Of a stretch of DNA of 64,000 nt, positions 13,396 through 24,351 are shown in pieces; position 1 is the first letter of the stretch; the number at the start of each line of letters is the position of its first letter. A program made the position numbers and the translations under genes. The notes under the pieces were generated by a model that saw nothing but the letters and a program-made list of their open reading frames with translations, did no database searches and was not told the DNA's origin. Origin of the DNA: Apodemus sylvaticus (lineage: Eukaryota > Chordata > Mammalia > Rodentia > Muridae); NCBI RefSeq assembly GCF_947179515.1, contig NC_067473.1:89140850-89204849 (forward strand). Direction: 5' to 3'.

Positions 13396-14216
13396 ATGAG
13401 AGATAGAGCAAGAATTGACAAATGGGACCTCATAAGGTTACAGAGATTCTGTAAGGCAAAGGACACCATCAAGAGGACAGATCGGCAACCAACAAATTGG
13501 GAAAAGATCTTCACCAATCCTACATCAGATAGAGGGCTAATATCCAATATATATAAAGAACTCAAGAAGTTAGACTCCAGAAAACCGAACAACCCTATTA
13601 AAAAATGGGGTACAGAGTTAAACAAAGAATTCTCACCTGAAGAACTTCGGATGGCGGAGAAGCATCTTAAAAATGCTCAACTTCATTAGTCATTAGGGAA
13701 ATGCAAATCAAAACAACCCTAAGATTTCATCTTACACCAGTCAGAATGGCTAAGATTAAAAATTCAGGAGACAGCAGGTGTTGGAGAGGGTGCGGAGAAA
13801 GAGGAACACTCCTCCACTGCTGGTGGGGTTGCAAATTGGTACAACCACTCTGGAAAGCAGTCTGGCGGTTCCTCCGAAAACTGGGCACCTCACTTCCAGA
13901 AGATCCTGCTATACCACTCCTGGGCATATACCCAGAGGATTCCCCACCATGTAATAAGGATACATGCTCTACTATGTTCATAGCAGCCCTATTTATAATT
14001 GCCAGATGCTGGAAAGAACCCAGGTATCCCTCAACAGAAGAGTGGATACAAAAAATGTGGTATAGCTACACAATGGAGTACTATTCAGCCATTAGAAACA
14101 ATGAATTCATGAAATTCTTAGGCAAATGGATGGAGCTAGAGAACATCATACTAAGTGAGGTAACCCAGACTCAAAAGGTGAATCATGGTATGCACTCACT
14201 AATAAGTGGTTATTAA
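13396..14216 (+). pseudogene. Frameshifted L1 ORF2 C-terminus
   Basis: Encodes the ORF2p C-terminal region in two frames split by a one-base deletion near 13674. The second frame (13701-14216) keeps the Cys/His motif CX3CX7HX4C ('CWRGCGERGTLLHCWWGC') and ends in 'SLISGY', as in the intact ORF2 of the full-length element. Endonuclease and reverse transcriptase are absent because of 5' truncation. It is not functional as an enzyme. Confidence 0.9.
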
Positions 14217-14473
14217 CCTAGAAAACTGGAATACCCAAAACATAATCCACACATCAAATGAGATACAAGAAGAAAGCAGGAGTGGTCCCTGGTTCTGGAA
14301 AGACTCAGTGAAACAATATTTGGCAAAACCAGAATGGGGAACTGGGAAGGGGTGGGAGGGAGGACAGGGGAAGAGAAGGGGGCTTACGGGACTTTCGGGG
14401 AGTGGGGGGGGGCTAGAAAAGGGGAAATCATTTGAAATGTAAATAAATTATATCGAATAAAAAAAAAAAAAAA
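13405..14473 (+). mobile_element. 5'-truncated young L1, same family as full-length copy
   Basis: Homology to the full-length L1 begins at 13405 ('agagcaagaattgacaaatg', matching about 28697) and runs through the ORF2 end and 3' UTR to a 13-A tail ending at 14473. Identity to the full-length copy looks very high, differing at scattered bases. One A is missing at about 13674, which shifts the ORF2 frame; the remaining frames are 13396-13689 and 13701-14216. A 10-bp match 'agatgatact' flanks at 13268-13277 and 14478-14487 but leaves 127 bp unexplained on the 5' side (see findings). Confidence 0.93.
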
Positions 14474-14487
14474 GAATAGATGATACT

Positions 14488-16469
14488 CTATCTCATGACC
14501 AAACTGCAATCAAGTAGCACTGACTCTTGGAAACAGAACATGGCCTTCCACATAGCCAGTGGTTCTGGGCTTAGAAACAAACATCACTTGTGGAGAGCAT
14601 CGGGAAAAAGTTACAAGTTACAGTACTGTTTCTGAGTTTCTAAAGAAAGACCTTGTGTTATAAGGAACTCATGACCTTTTCAAAGAGAAGTCGTTAAAGA
14701 GAGAAAAACAGGATAACACATAAAGTAATTACTATACTGTAAGAAATCAGGAATAATTCAACCTTGGTTTAATGAAATTAGTTATGTTTAAGAAGTAATA
14801 ACAGAAAGTTGGCATATTTCATTTAGAGCAAATGTGTAGACACTTGTTCTCAGGGAACAGACACAGAAACAATTTTTACATTCATATGTGTTAACCCTGA
14901 AATACATGTCTTGGCTTATAGTAAAACCAGCCAATGATATAAACTAAGGCAATTTAGGACAAGGCCCAGATGAGCAGAGCTCTCTCTGAACAAGAAATGC
15001 AAATGTAGTCTAGAAAATGTTTTTGTAACCAAAACAACAAACTATGTAAAACACAACTAACACTGAGGATGATATCCATAATGGAAAAAAATGGAGCAGC
15101 TACAAAATAAAATCAATGGTTAAAGCTGGAATCAGTTCAGCAACAAAGTAATTTGACCCATGAATAAGATGCGCTTGTACAATTTTATATGGATATTCTC
15201 CTATGTTGATAATTCAAATATTTTTTTTAAAGAAGTATTCTGGTATGTGGGCTGAATAACCCTACATAACTGTTGCAAACAGAGTGCTAATAATAATGTT
15301 TGAAATTTGGATAGAAGGATTAGACACAAATTAGTAAATACTAAAATGCATGACATATAGTATCTCAATCTTCTGATCAGGGTTGATGTCAAGATGCTCA
15401 TTCTTATCAGTTGCATATACCTTTGACATCATAAAAATACCATTTCATTTCTACAGATCCTTAAGAGACAGTATGCAAGATCTGTCTACTCATGAGAAAA
15501 ATAACCAAGCAATGCAAATTCAGAGATACTCTACAGAATCTGACCATGATTTATGAATCCTGTCAAGACATCAAAAAGAGAATATCTCTGAAGCTGTAGC
15601 ACTCTTCACAGAATGTGTGGGACCAGGCAGCCAAGTGATGTGTGCTGCACTGCATGGCAAGAGGACCTGGAACAGAAAAGGGGACTTGGGAAAGCAGAAT
15701 AAATATCGGATTTTAGAAATTACATGTCTTTAATAGGGCATCAACTGTTAAAGTTTTACTATACTTGCACAAGATTGTAATGATCAGGAAAAGGAATCTA
15801 AGACATGTGATAAACCCCTGTATTATCTGTGTTTCTTGTATGTATAAAATTGGTGACATATTTTGTTTTTTCTCTATCTACTGTCCTTCCTCAGTACAGA
15901 TGGGACATCAGACATGCATGGCATGCAAAATTATGCAATCATTAAATTATATATTCATGAAATTATATAATCATTTATCCAGATTCAGGCATTGAGTCCT
16001 AAGCACAGCACTGTAAATTGGAAGAAGGACATTTCCAATTGTTCCAACATATCCAGAGGAAATGCATAGCTCGTTCAGTGGGTGGTCAAGATACCCAGTT
16101 CATGCATCCTTTCCAGTTCTTAACCTCATTGTGATGTCACATGAAACTTTATTAAAGTAAATATCAACTGCTCTGTGAATTCAAACAAAACAAAACCAAG
16201 TAAAAAATAATCAAAACAATTAGCTCAGGAACTCTGAAACACTAATTAATAACAGACCTATATATTCGAAGAAAATAATGAAATGCTCACTAAACCTATA
16301 GACCTCAAACCATATAAACATGTACTTACCTGGGGACAGAAATGCTGCAGTATTAAGACAGGCAACCAGAGAGTGTAAAATGAGTCTGCTGCCTATTTGA
16401 CTGGCACAGGATGAGACTCTATTTGTGCTACACATTTATGACTCTGGGAAAGCATTTATAGACACAAGT
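14488..16469. other. About 2 kb with no recognised feature
   Basis: AT-rich sequence downstream of the truncated L1. No gene, SINE or LTR recognised, and reading frames are short with no recognisable protein features. Confidence 0.45.
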
Positions 16470-16547
16470 AGATATTTCAGTGGGAAAAGCATTTGATACT
16501 CAAACATGAAGAACTGTCTTCCAATTTCTAGCACAAACATCATCGTT

Positions 16548-16731
16548 AAGAATGGTATTATGTGCTGGGTGGTGGTGGTGCATTCCTTTAATCCCAGCAC
16601 TTGGGAGGCAGAGGCAGGTGGATTTCTGAGTTCGAGGTCAGCCTGGTCTACAGAGTGAGTTCCAGGACAGCCAGGGCTACACAGAGAAACCCTGTCTCCA
16701 AAACAAAACAAAACAAAAGAATGGTATTATG
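16548..16731 (+). mobile_element. B1 SINE with perfect 15-bp TSD
   Basis: B1 body at 16563-16716 with 'ttaatcccagcacttgggag', 'gatttctgagttcgaggtca', 'gtgagttccaggacagccag' and 'acagagaaaccctgtct', followed by an (AAAAC)n tail. B1 is a 7SL-derived Pol III SINE: 'ggtggtggtgcat' marks the A-box region and 'gttcgaggtc' the B box. Target-site duplications 'aagaatggtattatg' lie at 16548-16562 and 16717-16731. Perfect TSDs and a well-preserved body suggest a fairly recent insertion. Confidence 0.95.
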
Positions 16732-16905
16732 CCTCTGTGGAAAGGCCAGGCATGTGAATATGGGGGCATCACTGGGATTTGTTGACTAGCTAGTCTAGTC
16801 AATCTGTGACAAGCAGATGCAGTGAGACACCTTGTCACAAGAATAAGGAAAAAAATTAGCTGAGTACAGAGTCTAACTTCAACCTCAGCTCTAAACACAT
16901 ACAAA

Positions 16906-18075
<1,170 letters not shown>

Positions 18076-18089
18076 TGAAAGAGAGAGAT

Positions 18090-18172
<83 letters not shown>

Positions 18173-18245
18173 AAGAAAGGAAAAGAAAAAAGAAGAGGAA
18201 ATGAAAAGGAAAGAAGAAAGGAGAAAAGAAAAAAAAGAAATAAAC
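18076..18245. repeat. (GA)n microsatellite with GAAA-rich flank
   Basis: A long (GA)n run (about 18080-18171) with a few interruptions passes into GAAA/GGAAAA-rich purine sequence to 18245. About 170 bp of nearly uninterrupted purine on the plus strand. Confidence 0.97.
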
Positions 18246-19250
18246 AGTGACTTTGTTTGAGACTTGATAATGGAGCTAGTGAAACTTGAGGTCCATGGGA
18301 AGAGTAGCTGTATTAGACAGTGCTCTCTCAAGAGAAACTTAACTGAGAAAATGGATATACAGATATATGTATATAGAAATATATAGCTTCATTCATTGAG
18401 TTTTAGTTAATTCCAGATAAGGTTGATATCTAAGAATAATCATTACAGTAACCTCATCAAAGGATTAATCTATTGATGAGTTCATATCTAAATATATTAT
18501 TTGGAAACACTTTCAAGTAGATAGAATGTCACTGTGAGTGTCTTGTAGGTGAGTAATAATCATGCCTGTGATACACTGGAGTCAGATACAGGTGGAAAAG
18601 GAACACTGAAAATTTCTGTCTGTTAGCTTTCTGAACACTTGGGATTGATTTGAATGCATATTTGGATATTTTCTGTTTAACAACACTTACAAGTAAGTGT
18701 TTTTAAGTGTGACTTCCATACTTTCAGTATGATTTCAGGCACTATTTCAATGGTTTTTAGATATATCAATTTAATACTTTTAAGAAATAGTTATTATTAA
18801 CCTTAATTTGTTTTTTTTTCAGAATATGGCATACAGAGAAATTTCTCATTTAAGTTATGAAATTAAGCCTCCAAAATTTGATTTCACAATCTTTAATTAT
18901 CCCCATGACATGTTACCATATAATATTTGGTGTGAAAAACACCGTTTTAAGGTTTATCATGTTAGTAGAATAATGAGATTTTACAAAATGAATACAAATG
19001 GGAATCATTTATGAGAAAGTTTACACTGCCACATTAGATAGGATAACGGGGACAGAGGAAGAGGAGGAAGGGCATGTGCTGCTTTTCTGTTACTGCTCTG
19101 GAGTAGACAACTCTGCATTAAGAAAAAGAATTCAGTGTGCAAATTTGAAATTAGTTATTATTTGAAGATAGAAACCATGAGAACTATAGAGTAAGTGTGA
19201 AATAGTATAAAATGTTCATTTACTTGTCTTGATTGCTCAAATCCTGTGGT

Positions 19251-19306
19251 AAAATAGCTTCTGAATAACACAAATTTAAAAAATAGCTTCTGAATAACAA
19301 AAATTC
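19251..19306 (+). repeat. 27-bp direct repeat, two copies
   Basis: 'aaaatagcttctgaataaca' plus seven further bases occurs at 19251-19277 and again at 19280-19306, differing at only two positions in the last seven bases. A local tandem duplication with a 29-bp period, not part of any repeat family I recognise. Confidence 0.85.
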
Positions 19307-19531
19307 ATCCTCACACTAAGTGGTAGTAACTGTAAGCCAATACTCCCATTGAATTATAACCAGCTCTTTCTGAGGCATTAATGGTTTTTATTTTTGAGAT
19401 CACATGGTTGGGAAGACAAATGAGAAATGGCACCAAGATCCTGTCCATACATTAGTATCCTGTCTTTCATACCCCAGGTTTAACTGACAAAAAGGTATCA
19501 TTTCTACTATATCAATATTCAGATGAAACAC

Positions 19532-19567
19532 TATGTGTGTATATGTGTATACACATATACACACATA
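19532..19567. repeat. 36-bp perfect palindrome in TG/CA-alternating sequence
   Basis: Positions 19532-19549 are the exact reverse complement of 19550-19567, with no spacer, in an alternating purine-pyrimidine tract that continues as TATACAC/ATGTATG-type sequence to about 19604. Confidence 0.9.
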
Positions 19568-20346
19568 TACGCACATATATGCACATATATATGTATGTAT
19601 GTATGGGTAAAATTGTATTTACCAAGAAAAGCAAAATATTACAGTATGATTAAAAATATTAAAATTAATTTGTATTCATAATATCCTCAAGTTGAGAGTA
19701 TTTTGTGATAAACTTGATAATAAAAATGTAAGAACATTTTAGAAAATCTAAGAATATTTTAAAATTTTAATATAGGAATATTTCATAGAATTTAAGACTA
19801 CCTGGTGCACAGTGTAGTATAAATAGCAGAGAATCATGATCATAATTCTAAAATATTTTCAAAATGCTGAAATCTTGGCAATAAATTTTGCACCCATAGC
19901 AAAATAAAAAAGTAATAGATTTGTTTTGGTCCACTGAAGGATATGACATAACTTTAAAGTATTTTACAATGGAGTCAAAATAATTGATTTTTTCACAATA
20001 TCCAATATTCATAATCATGAAGATCACAACAGCAAACTCAATAGGATATGGAAAATGTTAGCAGTATCTTACAATCTATTCAATTACTAAAAATGAGTAA
20101 TTATGATAATAAATATATTTGGAGATCAGTAAACAGCACATTGTTTATTTGAGTGTTAAGTCTGCATTATTATGCTAAGAAGCTGAACCTACACAACAGT
20201 GAAGGTACAGAGAACACTAGAAACTATTAGCAATCAATTCTACTAGCATCTCAATCACCTAAAAATGCAACTCACATTTTCAGGTTGAACAATCTGCCCT
20301 TTCACCGATTCTCTGCATAGTGGCATGATTGTTTTCCTTTATATGC

Positions 20347-21270
20347 AGTCTTTTCAAAAAATTATTTTTTTATTTACATGATGGCTGTTACCCCCTCCCA
20401 GTCCCCCTCCAACAGTTTCTCATCCCATTCCTTGTCCCCATTTCCCTCCACTAGGTGCTCCCCCCAACACCAGGCATCCCCCTTTCTTGGGTCTTCAAGT
20501 ATTTGAGGATTAGGCATATCTTCCCCCACTTAGTTAAGGCCAGGCAGTCCTCTGCTATATATGTGCCATGGGCCTTGGAACAGCCTGTGTATGCTGTCTG
20601 GCAGGAGGCTCAGAATCTGGTTTCTGGTTAGTTGAGACTGCTCATCTTCCTTTGGGGTCGTCTATGATGATTACCCCAGAAGATCTTTCATTGTTGATAA
20701 TTGTTTTCACTACCTTGTATATTTTATTTTCCCATATAAAAATAAAAAAGTAATATATAGCAAACCAATAGCCAACATCAAATTAAATGGAGAGACACAG
20801 CAATCCCACTAAAATCAAAGATAAGACAAGGTTGCCCACTCCCACCCTATCCAAAATATTACTAGAAAACTCCTACAGCTGATAAACCACTTCAGCAAAG
20901 TGGCTTGATATAAAATTAACTCCTTTATATAAATGAAAAACAATCTGAGACAGAAATAAGGAAAGCAACACCCTTTAAAATAGTCTCAAATAATATAAAA
21001 TATCTTTGTGTAACTCTAACCAAGCAAGTGAAATATCTGTATGACAGCAACTTCAAATCCCTGAGGAAATAAATCAAAGAAGATATCAGAAGATATCTAT
21101 GACAGACATTCTATGCTCATGAATTGGTAGGATTAACATAGTAAAAATGACCATCTCGTCAAAAGCAGTCCACAGATTCAATCCCCATCAAAATTCCAAC
21201 ACAATTCTTCACAGGCATGGAAAGCAATTCTTTACTTTATATGGAAAAGTAGTCCTTTTTAAAATTGCAA
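20347..21270 (-). mobile_element. Old L1, antisense, with inverted 5' part
   Basis: The lower part (about 20358-20720) is antisense L1 3' UTR: poly(T), 'tttacatgatggctgttacc', then C-rich polypyrimidine and 'cagcctgtgtatgctgtctg'. The upper part (about 20753-21250) is sense ORF2 sequence, e.g. 'atagccaacatcaaattaaa' and 'cctacagctgataaaccact', matching about 27578-28235 of the full-length copy with small deletions. This head-to-head arrangement is the product expected from twin priming. A degenerate flanking similarity (agtcttttcaaaaaatt at 20347, agtcctttttaaaatt at 21251) may be an eroded TSD. Confidence 0.75.
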
Positions 21271-21716
21271 TGTCACATCCAGTTTCTTTTGAAATGTGAG
21301 ATGAAATGGGTTGGTTCTAAATTACTATTTTAATAAACTGTTTGATATTGGAAAAGTTGAATTTCCTCAGCAGAAATACATTTTGATTGTTAACAGTTTT
21401 TTACTAAAAACACCAAAAAATACGATTTATTTCTAATACCTAGTTTACTTGAGCATACACTTGCTTCATTGAAAACTGATTATAAAAATGGGATTGGATA
21501 TTTTCATAAAGATTTTTACTAACAGGAATATGAGTGGCAGCCAGTATTTCATGATCATAGGATGTGAACCTGGTACACAAAAAGAGCAGGCAAGGGTGTG
21601 TCAAAACGGAACCAATTAAGCTTTTATACTGAGTTCCAAATGCTTCAGAAATCTTAACTATGATGCAAAGGAACAGTCTTTGCTTTGGTTTTGATCATCT
21701 TTTGGAACAGAGGTCA

Positions 21717-21778
<62 letters not shown>

Positions 21779-23124
21779 TATCTATTATCTATCTATCTAT
21801 CTGTCTGTGTAGGGTAAGGTGTGTGATTGAGGGGCAACTTGTAAGAGTCAAACTTTTCCTTCCAGGATTCAGGTAACAAGTATCAAACGCATGCCATTAA
21901 GCTAGAGAGCAGATACATTTACGGACCTAATTCGATTTTCTTGGATCCATTTCAATTTGTGTATGTGGTCCACTTTTATTTTTATACATGACCACCTGCC
22001 TAGAAGTGGGAGTGAAAAATTTTCATTAAACAAAAATAAAGAACAAAAGATTTGTATTCCATTTCATATTAGATATTATGAATTATTTATCAAAGGTGGT
22101 AATTATTAAATTCATTTTCCAAAATACAATTTTGAGGTGGGGATTCCAATTTCACTTGTATTATTAGAGTTGGTACCAGATATTTTCGATAGATCTAACA
22201 AAATTATTTAAATTGAACCACATTGTATTAGTATTTTTGGACTGAAATTAACAAATGTTAAAATTTTTACATGAGCAGTAGCAGTTATTCTTAATAACAT
22301 GAGTTTATTGAATACTATTACACTGTATTTTAGTTTTTTGTTTGTAATGTATAGTGTATGGTACAGTTTGACACTATCCGATATAGTATGACAGATAAAG
22401 ATGACTATGACCTTATTGGTCATTTAAAGAGTTGCAGTTCATACTCAGCTGGAATGAGATAATGAACTTTTGGACCAATGATCATCTGCCTTTGTTGAGA
22501 AAAAATTACGGAAAGAGAGTATCATGGGGGCAAGTAAAATAGTTATTCATTAATAAAAATGACCAAGTAACTGTTCACTAGGCAGTAGTGGGTACATATC
22601 TTTGGGTAATTATCCCCTGTTCTATAATTAGGCTTACATAATTTCAAGAAATTAGATTTTGCAACTTTGTTGGCTATGTGATTTTATAATTAATTTTGTA
22701 CACAGAGGAAATAATGAGATAAAACATGGTGAAAATCATACATACCAATTCACAATGTTCATAAAGCATTAGAACAGTTTGCTTTTATAGAGAACATGTA
22801 GGCTTATTTTCTTGGATATAAGTTAAGCACATAATATTTATATGCAGACATATTTATAAGCAAGAGCATCTGGGCATTCTATAACTTGATAGTTACATAA
22901 AGAAAATGTATGAGCCACAACATTTAGCAGTGGTTTGCACACAAGAGCTGAACATCAGTGTTCAGTTACTAGAGAAGATAGTCACTCTTTTATTAAAAAA
23001 GAGAAAAAATAAATTGTGAAGAAAAGTTCTCAAAACATTCTAGGAAAAGTAAGGTATAATTCAAACTAAATGAGACACTGTTCATTTTGCTTTCAAACAT
23101 GTAATAAAAGTATAATATCAGAAT
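21271..23124. other. About 1.85 kb AT-rich; one (CT)n tract
   Basis: No gene or transposon recognised apart from the microsatellite at 21719-21806. This is the 5' flank into which the full-length L1 inserted. Confidence 0.45.
21719..21806. repeat. (CT)n then (CTAT)n microsatellite
   Basis: About 28 CT units to 21775, followed by CTAT/CTGT tetranucleotides to 21806. Confidence 0.95.
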
Positions 23125-23140
23125 GAAAGAACAAGAACAG

Positions 23141-24351
23141 AGGGCGGCGGCGGCGGCGGCAGCGGCAGCAGTGGCTGCTCCAGCTGAAGGGCCATCAGCA
23201 GTGGAACCAAGGCTTCACAGGGACCAGTTAGGCCCTGTGCCCACGACCACTGACCTTCGCTGACCAGCCAGGCAGCAAGCAGCTGCAGTTGTGCGGCGCC
23301 TTTCCTGCACGGAGGCCACTTCAGAACTCGGCCTCCCACCAGTCAGGAGAGGAGCATCCATCTTGGTTCCGTACTCCAGGAATCGGACAGACTGAGGTAC
23401 ACAAACATAATCCGAGGCCAACACCGCGGTGGTCTGAGCCCGACGGGCGTTGGCCTGCACCCAGGCCCTGGGCGGGTCGGGGGGCCATCGGGGTGCCAAC
23501 CCAACCAGGAGGTTTTTTGCCCAGGCCTGCGAGCGCGCCGCCGCCATTTTGCCTGCAGGACGACAGAGAGCTCAGGCGGGCAGACCTGTAACAGGCATAG
23601 CCTAAGGCTAACAAAGCGGGGGTCCAGGCCCCAAAAGGCACAGGACTGACCCCAAGAACTGGGCGGCTTGGTGGGCCATCTGTGAGTCAACCCGCCCAGG
23701 TGATTGTTAGCAAAGCAGACTCTCCCGGCGCTTTCAGGGAGCGCGGGCGCGCACGCCCGCCCACGCCCGCCATCCTAGTCACCTGGCAAACCCAATTAAC
23801 AGTCATAGCCCTAGGGGAACTTTGCTCGGACCTTGGCCTCCCAGGCTTTTGCCAGGACTCAGGGACTGGGCAGCCAGGCTAACCTTGTGTGCGACAGCCC
23901 GGTTGGCAGATCGGCTGCCCAGCGGAGTGAGCGGAACACAGGGGAGGTCACAGTAGCATACACCGTCGGCACTCCCTGGGAGTGCACACGGGCTCCATCT
24001 GCTCCACAGACACAATCTGGGGCAAGGCCTCAGGCAGAAGCCCTTAGCTCTACTCTCTCCGCTTCCGGATCCAGATCAGTCTGGGCGGCAGCATTACATC
24101 TCCAAGTCCTGCAAGTGGCTAGCTGGGCTTCCGGGCGGCCAGCTGGGAGAAGTCAGTGTGCTCCAGTGAATCCAGCGGGCCCCAGCGGGAGCCTTCGGGT
24201 GCCTGCTTTGGGATCAGAACAGCCTGGGCAGCAGCACACTGTCTACAAGCAGTGCAGGAGGTAAGCTGTGCACCAGAGGCCAACTGGGAAGGGGCAGCTT
24301 GCACTGGTGAGTCCAGCACTGACAAGATAAACTAACACCATTGAGATCTAG
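23141..24351 (+). promoter_or_regulatory. L1 5' UTR / internal Pol II promoter
   Basis: A 1.2-kb GC- and CpG-rich block in otherwise AT-rich DNA, starting with a (CGG)n-like run at 23143-23160. It drives L1 transcription in this family and would be a target of CpG methylation (family knowledge). Degenerate tandem units of about 190-210 bp are visible: 'ctgggcgg' starts near 23468 and 23659, with a related 'ctgggcag' at 23866. Each unit is followed by a ggccatc/caaccc block and, in the first two, a CCATYNT site (23542 and 23768). A second repeat pair lies just before ORF1 (24074-24176 and 24212-24317). The CGCCATTTT at 23542-23550 resembles a YY1 site, a factor known to bind L1 promoters. The several short frames on both strands are not genes. 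Confidence 0.9.
24074..24317 (+). repeat. Degenerate tandem dimer (~141 bp period) in L1 5' UTR
   Basis: Two related blocks share 'ctgggcggcagca'/'ctgggcagcagca' and end in 'tgaatccagc'/'tgagtccagc'. Equivalent points are offset by 141-143 bp. They lie directly upstream of ORF1. Confidence 0.7.

Larger units (their letters stand above)
18246..20346. other. About 2.1 kb AT-rich; short direct repeat and palindrome
   Basis: No gene or confidently assigned transposon. A possible decayed hAT-type fragment starts near 18310 ('tgtattagacagtgctctct'). A 27-bp direct repeat (19251-19306) and an alternating purine-pyrimidine palindrome (19532-19567) are listed separately. Confidence 0.45.

Noticed and set aside
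18306..18480. Possible decayed hAT-type fragment starting 'tgtattagacagtgctctct'
   Set aside because: Only the first block resembles the family. The rest could not be followed, so it was not called as a feature.
23118..24325. Several overlapping open frames in the L1 5' UTR on both strands
   Set aside because: GC-rich sequence has few stop codons. The frames overlap in multiple registers, show no domain and lie within a known non-coding promoter region.
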